64,000 nucleotides of DNA from Gracilariopsis chorda (Eukaryota > Rhodophyta > Florideophyceae > Gracilariales > Gracilariaceae): contig NBIV01000025.1 in the NCBI GenBank assembly GCA_003194525.1, positions 406,262 to 470,261 of the forward strand, given 5' to 3'. The position numbers were made by a program, and so were the translations under genes. Below, piece by piece: positions 12,281-22,325 of this stretch. Every line of letters begins with the position of its first letter. The first letter of the stretch is position 1. Under the pieces are notes generated by a model. It was not told the DNA's origin and searched no databases. It worked only from the letters and a program-made list of their open reading frames with translations.

Positions 12281-12310
12281 GCGCAAAGCGCGCCTGCGGC
12301 CGAAGGCTTC
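12281..12310 (+). repeat. GC-rich hairpin, candidate Helitron 3' terminus
   Basis: The stretch has a gcgc-aaa-gcgc inverted repeat followed by the nearly palindromic gcctgcggccgaaggc. Helitrons end in a short hairpin a few bases before the terminus. The core cggccgaaggc recurs in reverse complement at 15,220-15,230, next to the non-autonomous copy. The canonical CTRR end is not visible here. Confidence 0.45.
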
Positions 12311-14285
12311 TTTTTTCCCTTTTTAATGCATAACGAATCTACTTGCTCGACTATTACACGTTTGGTGGCTTCTACAAATAAAAATTCGGTGACATCGAAT
12401 ATAATGTGATCCGGCCCAATTTTGATCTGTTCACTCTATAGTACGTGACGTCCGGTGGTGCCAAACGTTATAAAGCCCATGAGGACGAACAGTGACACTC
12501 TCTAAAAAAAGGGATCGCCTGCCCATGGGATCACAATTGACTCTGGCCATCTTCACAGTGGTGAGATGATCTGTAAATGTTAGCCTCTCTCAGTCTCGAC
12601 TACAAACCAGGGATATGGTTGATTAGAGAGAGGTTTGAATTTTGGGATATCACTTTTTGATTATTGGTTAGCTACAATATCATACAATATCAGGCCGGTA
12701 ATAAACATTGATGAAATGATAGTCTATTTGTGAAAATCCTCTGCTTGGTCACTACAAATTATTTCAGCCATTTCTCAACATTTCCTCAGCCAGTGTACAC
12801 GGATCACACATCTGGATGCACCAAAGATCAACGAATGTCTGCATATGGCCATCACATGATTTCTGTAATACCACATACAGAGAAGAATAAGGTACCAAAT
12901 GTCTGAGAGTAAATGATGGATAAAAATCTTACAGTGTTTGTGCAACTTTCCACTTTTAGCTCAGTGCCTTGCGAAGTCGACGGTTTACATTTTTCACTAA
13001 CAAACCTTACGAAAAACTACTAACAACTCATCGAATAGTCAGGAGTTGTTGGATGCAATTCGCACGTGTACCTCTTTGGCAAGTTCTTTGTATCTCCAAA
13101 GTATTTCTTAATGCAGCGAAGGATTACTCCTACGCCCTCACCGGACACCTCTCCAGAAAACAATGGGTGCAAGGTTAGGCGATCGTCTACGAAGAAGGTG
13201 CGCTTTATATTCCGTTTTCGAAAGGAAAGAGAGGTTTTGAGGCACGCCAGACTATCATCGGTGGCGCTGAATAAAGAAGGGTGTGGTTATTGGGGACCGA
13301 TTTTCGGCCTAAAAACTGCTTGTTATGAAAACGGTGGTAAAACTGGGAAACTTGAACTCTAGCACCTAGATGGCTTTTATTGTTTACATTCTGGTGCCAA
13401 ATTCAACTTTGTGCGAAGCAATAAGCTGAAAAATTGCCGACCAAAGCCATGCGCCATCTTAAATACAAAGAATCTCCAACTCGGAACTTTGCTGGGCCCT
13501 GAACGTACTCTGCTATTTCTGGCTACCTCCAATGAGAAGAAAGCGTATTGTGCCCCCAAAGGCTCATCGCGCCTATTCAGAGTAGCTCAAAATGCCACCG
13601 CGATTCACGATAGCATCAAGAGCTCTCTGTGCATGACAGCAAACCAGTTCAATACTGCACAATTCGCACCTTCACAGTTCGTTGAAACATGATGGCCTGC
13701 CTAGTAATAAACCGGGTCCCCCTCTACTTCTAACAGAAAGCAACTAAGCACCTATTTCAGAAGTAGAAGTGTACTTTCCAAGCAAGAGAACCCCACTGTG
13801 CAGGGAATGTTTTTAAAGCTCTTGAACAGTGTTTTGTGCCTCGTCGTCCCGATTAACGGCAAAAGTGGATCTAATTTTCTAATCAATTCTCTGAAGAATA
13901 CTTTGGTCGAGGTTTTTTCCGCCACCACTGTAGAACATGCCAGAAGAGGAGAACAAATCTGGAGAAACAGAGAGCACAAGCGATGTCTCTGGAATACCTG
14001 GCTACACATTTTGCTCGTTTAGAGCAAACATATAAGGATTACAAAATAGAGTACCAGGAACAGATATTGAACATAGAAAAAAGCGGTTTCCCCATTCCGA
14101 CTATGACAGGGGCGAGATCGTAAGCCAGTTATAAAGCAAGTGCAGAAGAAGGTCGGTAGAGTTGAAGTGGTCGGGTAGTGGCAACACTTCACAATTATGA
14201 CAGTCAGTTTTGGTATTTGGAAAGCATGGTCTCCTCTGATTATTATTCAACGAGCAAGGCAAAGTATAGATTTCGTGCAGGTGGA
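12311..14285. other. No recognisable gene
   Basis: There are short frames only (for example plus 13,411-13,692 and 13,798-14,022), with no motif I recognise. Base composition resembles the surrounding transposon debris. Confidence 0.4.
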
Positions 14286-14348
14286 ACACGCAAAGTTGCA
14301 TCCTGCTTCTTGCCAGCCTGGCAAGAAGCAGGATGCAGCTTTGCGTGT
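14286..14348. repeat. 63-bp near-perfect palindrome
   Basis: The left arm is 14,286-14,316 and the right arm 14,318-14,348, separated by one base (c at 14,317). The 31-bp arms pair with a single mismatch. The centre reads ttgccag-c-ctggcaag. No coding frame or known terminal repeat explains it. Such an arm length with almost no loop can extrude as a cruciform, and is more often seen after recent inverted duplication or at a fold-back element. Confidence 0.9.
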
Positions 14349-15204
14349 CGCTGAGCGAATGCGGTAATCTGCAATAGCGACCGTGCTGGAGTCAACAACA
14401 ACATGGTCTACTACTGGGTGCTCCTTTTTCTAAAATAAAAAAAAGTGAACTACGTCCAAATTACCGCAATATTCTCCTTACTTTCGATGAATACGGTGGT
14501 CAGTGCATGTAGAAAGCATTGAACCTGCTTCTAGAACACAGAATCGTGCCCATAAGACCCCCAGCTTACACGAGTCACAGTATTCAAGTTCACGACTACT
14601 TGCTCTTCTAAACACTCAAAAACAATGTTTGGAACCAGTTCAATCAAAGAACCTTGTGTGTCAATGGCGAAAATACTTATGAAGTTTGCATGATATGTGA
14701 GATGCTGACAAAGGCTTACTTACAGGTGGTAACGTACTTGAATAATTTGAAAGGGTTTGATAATTGCGGGTTATGGGACTCGTATCGGAATAAAAAAGAG
14801 CTAGATATGATCAAAGAGACTCAGATTAACAACACTGAAGACGCATAAAAACAACGCACTACGCACAAAGCCTATTTATCTTTGGCGGGAACTTTTTTAC
14901 AAAACACGACTTTGCTTACGTCTAATGTTGATCATTTGCAGCATGGAACATTAGTGATTACTTCCGGGGCGCTATTGACCTCCAGGGGGTTGCTCTAAGT
15001 ATTAAGGGGGAAGGAAAGTGAGAGCTAAGCAGGCAAAACGCAGCGGGCGGCGAGAGGTGCAGACGTAGTAACCCAGAGGCTACTACGGGTGCATGAGGGT
15101 GCGGGGAGAGTTGCAACAGAGAGAACAGGATCAGAAGGAGAAGGAGATTCATGTCACCTGGATGCAAAGCAGTGCATCAAGATGCCACCAACTCAAGTTC
15201 TTAA
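14349..15204. other. No recognisable gene
   Basis: One AT-rich frame (plus 14,654-14,848) and one short hydrophobic minus frame (14,958-15,167) are present; neither shows a known motif. The stretch lies just 3' (in minus orientation) of the non-autonomous Helitron. I looked for the continuation of gypsy copy C beyond that insertion and did not recognise it. Confidence 0.4.
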
Positions 15205-15710
15205 GGTCCTATAAGTAGAAGCGGCCTTCGGCCGTGGGTGGCGCTGCGCTCCGCTGAATAGGGGTAACTTTGGGGGATCTGCAGGCCGCTTTTGCTCACT
15301 AAGGCTCGCAAACAACCTGCAGAACAGTGAGGGCTGCGGCGCCAAGAGTGAATATAGAATAGAGTAGCAACTGAGCACCGGCGCGATTGTGATTGGCGGG
15401 TACTGCAGTTGTGCATGGAGAGTACAGTGGATTGTAATTGGCCGGCATTGCCACGATGACTGCAGTGCCAACTACTGTGCATTCAGATGGGTAGCAATGT
15501 TGTAGTGCCAGCCAATGAGCAGCAGCAGTAGTCAACATAGAGCGGCAGCCAATTAGCTTTGAGCTTTGCTGCTGCTGCTGCAGAAGCTGTTGTTGAATTT
15601 TTTGAATGGAAGGGAGGCGGTGTGCGAGACGCCTTTTTTGGCTGCGCGGAAGGGAGCGTGCAAGGGGATTTGTTTTGGAAACGCCTAGCATCAATTAACG
15701 ACACGCTCGA
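15205..15710 (-). mobile_element. Non-autonomous Helitron (about 0.5 kb)
   Basis: Read on the minus strand, the first ~250 bp align with the sequence upstream of the intact Helitron ORF (about 58,390-58,640). Both have a gtt-attgat-aggcg start, a cgcctccc box, then an aaaaaattcagcagcag-type CAG/CAA run and a second CTG run. At the other end, 15,217-15,255 holds the hairpin cggcc-ttc-ggccg plus a ggcgctgcgct inverted repeat, sharing a core with the relic's 3' hairpin at 12,281-12,310. A 5' TC preceded by A sits at 15,710/15,711 as Helitrons require. No transposase is encoded, and the exact 3' end is unresolved. Confidence 0.6.
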
Positions 15711-15967
15711 TTTGTAGCATAAATAATTATAGTGGAGAGCTCGTCGTGCACGTGCAAGGTTACGCACAACCGCTCTTGGGGTGGATGCTTGGGTTGCATA
15801 TTCCTTTGGTATTTTTTGTCAACCGCTAGTGGTCGCTTATTCGTATCCACAAAAACGTTAGTAAGGGTACATCGCTGTACCATTTCCAGCACCTTTGGGG
15901 ATAATAAACTCGCATTAACTGGCTTCGGTCCAGCTCCCGTTTCCAAGCCCGCAGTGCACGGGAACAA
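15700..15967 (-). pseudogene. Retropepsin fragment of gypsy copy C
   Basis: The minus frame contains LETGAGPKPVNASLLSP, matching the retropepsin active-site loop D-T-G-A-G-P with Glu in place of the catalytic Asp. It is followed by a segment ending STIIIYATNRAC, the position of the conserved (I/L)-G-x-D-F-I block. The coding similarity ends at the proposed Helitron 5' end at 15,710. Confidence 0.6.
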
Positions 15968-16165
15968 ATGCTTGACACGAAACCTAAGAGTGATGTTTAA
16001 CTTGTACTAATCATGTTTCAGAAAGCAGATAGGTACCGATTGGTCCTCTAGCACTTCTTCTCTGGACACGAAAGGGTTACCATCCATACAAGACACTGAT
16101 GTTGCCCGGTCACCTTCCGAATAAGACCGGTTGAGAGTGGTCTGTGGCCCAAGCTTTAGGCGTTT

Positions 16166-17996
16166 TTAGCCTGAGATGTTGCTCCATCGGCTTTGCTTGT
16201 CAAGTGCGTACCAGTGAGCAAACGAACCTGTTGGTTTACAAAGGAAAACTTGTCCTGAACCTGTCATTTTACCCCTGCCTGGCCACATACCACCTGATGG
16301 TTCTGCTGACGCACTTAGGGAGTGCAGCTCGAACCTGAGGTGTGACATTCGGACATGTCGTAGCCCAGTGGTGAGGGGATAGAAAGAACCAAAAATGGTG
16401 ATTACCAGTGGTTGAATACCTCAAAGCCATCCACTTGCCACGCATAAGCAGTCGGTCCATGGGCTGGAAGCGTGCCATATGGTACAAAGACTGCTGACTG
16501 TGTAGTGTGGTCCTACCAAACGGTTGTCTCCCGAGTACCTGTTGGTTAGGGACGGATACCTGTGTGGCTGGCATTGTTATTCTCACGGTTTAGGCTGCCA
16601 TTTTAGAGGTCTAGCGGGATGATAGAGAACAGATGTGGAGGCAGGTCGAGTGTGTACCAAATGGACCGCAGATTGAACTGCTGCAACATCGTGGGCCATG
16701 TCATGTGAGGGTGACGAATAATCTGCCTCCAGAATGGGCTGTTTCTGTTTATCCTTACCTGGCTTGACGACTGCGCTAATCTGTCTTCGACAGGCTCGGT
16801 GAGTACGTCTAAGGGCTTGCGTACACCTCGAAAGCCTGGTATAATCCACCTTCCGGTTCGTCGTGAGCTGGTTATTCACCTCCGAACTACTGGCTTCGTC
16901 TATGTGATAGGATAACCAAGCCTTCAACCGAGTGATATTCAACACATTACCACACTGGTAAACCATCGTGAACAACGGTTTCGTGAAATCCAATTCGGTT
17001 TGTTCTGAACTCTGATGGCAGCTGAGAAGCTCAGCATAAGCTTTCTGAATAATTATATCGGTGTAATAGGTTTCCGGAAGGTAGTTGACGACCTGCGGGT
17101 AAGTCCAAAGCATTTTCATTTCGTCCTCATCAACTGACATGGTGTTCTCTTGCATCCTGATGTGATGCAGGGATGCAGTCTGGTTCTTCAAGTAGAATTG
17201 AACCAATCACATGCCTGCGATTTGTGAAAAAGCATTCCGGTCAAACGCTACCTTGAAATTTCAAGAAAATCAATCATCGAAATGGGTTCAACACCTGTGA
17301 AGGTAGTATCACCCATTTGGAAACTTAGCAGTTTATGCTGCTCGGCAATCTTCTGATCTACCTGTTGGGTGTACTCAGAATGCCGGTTCCGTAACCTGTA
17401 GGTTTCGTAATCAACCGCCTTGGCGAAAAGTTCGTTCGACGGCCGAATTGTCTGTAGGTTCAAATTCGCGCCAGATTCATTGTCATCGGATGAGTCATAC
17501 CGCTTGGTTTTACCTTTACTGCTTTTCTTCACCTTTCAAAGATGTTTTTCCTTCCTCCCTTTCCTAAATTTTGGGTTCTTTTCATCCTCCGACGACTCCG
17601 TATTGGTACTGGAGTGAGAAAAGTCACCGTTCCACCGTCGGCTCTTTTTCCTTTTGGTGACCGTCTCCGCTCATCGTCTGAGCTCGAGCAACCACCGCCA
17701 CGAGGGTCTCCTCCATCGGATCCCCGCTTGGTTGTACCAGTTGGTTCCGGAACGTACATATACCCCGGGCCTTCGTCTGCCTGAAGGTCTGCCCGTTTTT
17801 TAAATGGTTCGGGAAGCTTTTCACCAGTGTTCATTATATGTACCCAAAAAACCTGTGGGCTACCTTGATAGGGTGGCGTCATTTGCGAGACGGTTTGGGG
17901 GCTCTGAAGGGCCACCCGATGGTGTTCTTGCAAGGATTCCTGCACCATTTGGTCAATGTTTTCCAGAGCTTCCTGGTTGAGGAGTAGAATAACCAA
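16166..17996 (-). pseudogene. Gag region of gypsy copy C
   Basis: Four overlapping minus frames (17,529-17,996; 17,248-17,532; 16,583-17,206; 16,269-16,586) make up a gag region. The N-terminal part is rich in Ser, Asp, Lys and Arg. The core has VDYETYRLRNRHSEY and GVEPISMIDFLEI, shared with copy A. The next frame continues with a helical core (for example YYTDIIIQKAYAELL). The last frame has two Cys but no readable CCHC knuckle. Frameshifts near 17,530, 17,230 and 16,585 break it. Confidence 0.6.
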
Positions 17997-18000
17997 ACCA

Positions 18001-20672
18001 GGTACTGGATCCGCAAGCTAGTGATTAGCTCGTTCTATCACCAGCTTAGTAATGCTATACGAATCCAGCTTGGGTAGCACCACCTTAGGTTTCTCTTCAT
18101 CGTTGTTCTCCACAATATGGTCGGATGTGCTACTGGTCTTCAGCCCGACCGAGGATGCGATCTCTACCAAATTGGTTACCGGGGTAGTGGTATCTGCAGT
18201 AAAATAGCCCTAAGGTCAGACGGCTGGCAAGATGGAGTGTCGAAGAGGTGGACGAAGGACCAGAGCACTACTGGCTCGTGTCAGTATTAGCCACGTGGGT
18301 CGGAGATAATTGTGATATGAGGTGTGACCTCCGGTGGACCTGGCACTGTAACACAGTGCACCGTAGAATAGTGTAGTGTTTTATTTAATTTTCTAGTAGT
18401 ATTCACGGATGGTCTAGAGCGCCTCGCCAACTATATTAGTTGGCTCGAGTGCAGCTGGACACTGAGGAGTAAAGACAAGCACCACCTCCGTCCTCTAGTC
18501 GCCCCCAAGCTTCCAGCAGACACAGGCTTCCAAGCCCTCGTTACGAGTGCACCCGACCTGTAGGGATATCAAATAACTCCCGCCCATGGCGCCTGCACGT
18601 CATAAGGTCCCCACGACACAACTAGATCTCATTGGACTGTCACCCTAGTGGCTGGTACTCTGCCGCCGCTACCCCTAGTAGGTATTACTTCCCTATTTGG
18701 CCTTTGGACTATTATTCTACTACAGCATCCTCCACTGTCTGCTCCCCGTCGTCGGCATAAGCTTGTACGGTAGTTCCTCGGAATAGTGTCTCAGAGTTGT
18801 CCATTACTGGTTCGACGAATCCGTGGGACGGTCCCGTGCCCGTTTTCCAGCTCAATGAACCTCTCGACCTTGTGTTGGGCTGAAGCATATCAAAATGGTA
18901 AATTGATATTTAACTGAACTGCTTTCTAGTGATAACCAAAACCAAACGGTGTTCCAAAATGCACATTCTTCCGAAATCTTCTTTTCAAAACCAATCGGTA
19001 TAGTTCTAGATTCTAGGTCGGGAGACCGAAACTTTGTACAAAAAATTGATTGTCGAGTACCAACTTTGTAGTCCGTCTGAATAAACATTATTGGGAGCGC
19101 GGCGAGGGCTCAACCTGAACGGTTAAAGTGAGGTAACCAAACGTGGGTGGCAGCACCAAACCACTAGGGGCGCGAGATAGCCAGGCGAGCTAGCCGTAAC
19201 CAATTTGTTGTGTTGGTGATACGGTGCACACATGCTAGTGAAGCCTGAATGTTCTTAGCTGAGCCAGAAGGTTGACTGTAGAAAACAAATGGTATCATAC
19301 TTAGCCAAGAGGTGTTTAACTTTACCACTCTTGGAGAGGGAACGCTGCACCGACCTTAAAGGTGAGTGAGGATCAACCTCAGGTCCACTTTCCTACGTGA
19401 CATACATTTGGGCCGGCCCTAGTGCCATGCCTCCAAGCCACAGTAGTGGAGTGTCACTACCTATCTAAAATAAATAAATGAATTAGTATTCTAATTACCT
19501 AGCCATTTTAACCCACGTTGAATACTACCCAATTGTTACAAAGCCTGTGGCAATGCCCAAGTAGTCAGATCTCACTGTGTTACAGTTCACCGTGAGATAA
19601 CATGTGGTTTCGTTTATGATGAATGGTTTCATGAGGCTGGCTTCCTATTCTTTCATGTTGTCAGGATTGAGAATGGGGATTTTGAACAGGTTGCGATCCA
19701 TTGTTGGGTTTTGTGTTGTGCTGTGAAATCTGTGTGTATGTGTGTGCTTTTTTAGCTAAGCTTTGTGCTTGAGTTTATTGGTGAGCTCTATGGTAGGTAG
19801 CATCGTTGAGTACTTGTTGTATAGCGCGGATGGTTTTGGGCGTTGGAAGAGGTTTTAGGGTCTGTTAAAGCCCCATAAACTGTGAGCCCTGACAGAGTGG
19901 AAATCAAGAGGTTGTATTGTGTACGGCTTCGTGTATCTTGAGTATGGTCTTGGAGGTCACCGACGGTGCTGTAAGGTGCGATCTGGCGGTGCGTACCAAA
20001 AGCATTTTATGGAAGTCTGAGTTGAGGTCAGCACAGTATGCTGTGATTTAACTCAACCATACCGCACCAGCACCATTGCCATGCAAGCCTTACCCTCAAC
20101 GCACCCTCACAATTGCCGCTCCACCAAGACCCCGACTCTACCGCTTTAACCCCGCCGCTTTCGGATTAATACAACCACAACAGAACCATATTGAAAGGTA
20201 CTTGAGCGCATATTCTACATATTTGCAGCCTCTGTTACACTGGGGAGCCGCATATACAACGCCTCTGTTTTGTTGACAGGTCGTGCCTGCACAGCCGCCG
20301 CCGCCGATCTAGGACACTAAAAGAGCTGAAAGTTTGCATCACAGTCCCTAGAATACTGCTAAATTTGAATTGCTGCAACGAAAACGACCGTGCACCCCTC
20401 CGTGCCCGCTGTCTTGCCACCACAGCACTCTCATTAGTAACAGTTGCATTACCACTATTGTGGAACCCACCCTGCCTTAGCTTCGCAGTGGTGGAAATTG
20501 CACCGTACTGCACGCAGCGTATCATTTTCGCACCAAGACTGATAGTCAGCCGCGTTTGTAACACACATGTTCTGTCGTTGCCGTTGACATGCAAACCCAT
20601 GCGAAGACACAAGATGAAGGAGCCCGTATCTCCGCCCCACTTAAAAAGCAGCATGTAAGTTTGTGAAGCTCT
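18001..20672. other. No recognisable gene
   Basis: This should include the 5' LTR and leader of gypsy copy C, but I could not define LTR ends or a primer-binding site. Short frames such as minus 18,852-19,088 have no known motif. A TTAACCC stands at 19,508-19,514 (see rejected items). Confidence 0.35.
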
Positions 20673-21117
20673 TTGATTGCAAGGGAAAGCATCCAACAGA
20701 ATGCAACAATGAGCAACATGGACGAGCAGCAAGGTGCGATTGTTGGCCCCAAAAAAAAGGAATCAGACCAAATGTTCCAAACCGATGCACTAATTACGTT
20801 TGTTCCTGCGATAAACAAACACAATGAAGATGTTGCCTGTTCAAAATGTGGCGAAAAGTTACGTTATTGGAGGCAGTTTGGAACAACCATAGTAGAGAAT
20901 GTATTGGAAAGATATCCTGGATTAGGCCTGATCAGTTCCACAAACAACGAGGTTCGCAATGCGGCGTACAGAGCGTTCATGTACGAGCGACATGGAGTTC
21001 TTGGAAAAGGAAATCGAGTGCAGGTGCCTCGATGCGCTTTAGAGGGAATTGGATCTATTTGACTGGATGACATTGGAGCATATATGGGATACAAGGAACA
21101 CAAATTTTATTCTTTGT
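20673..21117 (+). CDS. Small protein with P2X7-type C-terminal cysteine/zinc domain (possibly broken)
   Basis: A 129-codon frame starts near 20,673 (an in-frame ATG at 20,709 gives a start at MSNMDEQ). It contains a CSKCGE knuckle, then RNAAYRAFMYERHGVLGKGN and a VPRCALEGI block. This pattern (R.tAYR.f..w.hG.LG.GNR..iPsC.v..IR...P...G.Y.Gf) is the intracellular 'ballast' domain known from P2X7 receptors and found in many stand-alone proteins. A TGA at 21,060 ends the frame, but the same frame continues with a GAYMGYKEHKFYS tail that is the expected end of the domain. The stop is therefore probably a premature nonsense codon. No membrane segment is present, so this is not an ion channel. Confidence 0.6.
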
Positions 21118-22325
21118 AAAAAGCTTTCACGGTCTCTAGGGTTGCGGTTACTTTGTTCTGCCTATTGCGACGATTTCTGGATGCGAGTATCTCTTTGGCA
21201 GTGGTGATTGCATTGTATATATCTGGGCGAGTGCTGCGAAACACATCTTTCTGATGGTAGGAGGCAAAGTGTGGTGCAACGCGAAATGCATGGAAATCGC
21301 GATGATGCTACTCATAGGAGTGCGAAGCGGTTACCGTGACGGCTTTACCGTATATGAGTTGGAACCGTAAGAGGTGATGCCCATGAGATGGTTTACTGTG
21401 TGAAATTTCACCTATGAAGGTAGGAATCTAGAATGGATTGCAGGATGAGTGGGCGAGTGTGTGCGTGTGCGATAGCACCATGCTGTAGTGTTATGTTTTA
21501 CTTGGTTTGACCCCTCAGGGTGCCTGACACTGGCCTGGCTGCGTGTGTGGACCTGAGGAGGTGTGCAATATTGTAGTTAATTATTATAATCTATTATGCT
21601 AGTGTAACTACTTAGGTGAGCGCGAATTCGTCGTCGCGAGCACTAAGTAAAGTTAGCCCGAGACTTCGGTCATTCATAACTGTTCAGTTTGACCTGAGGT
21701 ATCCGGCTCTGGATCTTGACGTCGTTGCGCCATGTAGTACTCCTCGCAGAGGGTCACCACATTGGGTTCGCTCAATTCAACCGCTCGGTAAACCTACTGA
21801 TACTCTGTGTTATAATTGTCGTGTGACATATATCATATCTACCGTGTGGTACTGGTATCGCCCGTGTATTATGTAATTCGTCCGCGACATCTCGTGCATG
21901 TGCACCCTCTGTTGGGTCTGTTTCCGCTTTCTGCACGACCCGCTGGGTGGTTTTTCCCCGTCCTCAGAAGACACCCTTCACCGTTATATTCAAAACCACC
22001 ACATCGCGTGGCACACCGGTCTCTGGTTTTACCGTCTTTCTGGCTCCGGTTCACCTTTTTTTATCCACCTCTGTGGTCAATCCGAAATACCTACGGAGTT
22101 ACGTTCGTATTACAGGCATACAGAGGGCTCGGTCACTGGGTCTGCATCCAAAGGGAGCAAGGCCCTGTGCACCTTGAGTGCGATACAAAACCATCTGGTT
22201 TTGCACTACACAAAGCAGTTCACGTGGAAACCGCGTTTACATTCTGTGAAGGAATATGTAGTGTACACACCCTTTTCTTTTCTGGAGAGGCATTTGCATA
22301 AAGTGCACCTGGCGCTACGTTTTTC
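21118..22325. other. No recognisable gene; probable transposon non-coding sequence
   Basis: Overlapping frames on plus 21,816-22,347 are GC-poor in motif content and look random. The stretch lies beyond the C-terminus of the piggyBac pseudogene and may include its 3' non-coding part. Confidence 0.35.

Larger units (their letters stand above)
10600..12310 (+). mobile_element. Decayed Helitron (Rep plus helicase tail, internally deleted)
   Basis: Plus-strand frames align block by block with the intact Helitron protein at 59,457-64,000. A PYGEIHDPFG block occurs near 10,625, then WAEDSERRLY, the IEDLRIR block, YWRQKRLDVQAVVAR, an FVTVTMNVWRE block, PHHHILLWLEGGAIED (HUH motif), RTQGGSAVAYLMK, and AWKLFEFRHVRF. 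After an SLLEKYFKG segment near 11,930, the sequence jumps at about 12,015 to a helicase C-terminal block. The last Rep portion and most of the helicase are therefore missing. There are stops at 11,056, 11,173 and two just before the HUH block, plus a frameshift near 11,435. Confidence 0.85.
15695..18000 (-). mobile_element. Ty3/gypsy LTR retrotransposon, copy C (5' half only)
   Basis: On the minus strand from about 18,000 to 15,700 there is a serine/acid-rich gag N-terminus, a gag core related to copy A, a degraded nucleocapsid region and a protease start. It then stops abruptly at the non-autonomous Helitron. RT, RNase H and integrase are not found on the other side, so the copy is truncated as well as interrupted. 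Confidence 0.7.

Noticed and set aside
19508-19514. TTAACCC motif as the left end of the piggyBac element
   Set aside because: It resembles the right end only loosely (cccacgttgaa versus ccctcttgaac) and would make a ~5 kb element including the P2X7-type gene. No Tc1 sequence stands outside it as the nesting model predicts.
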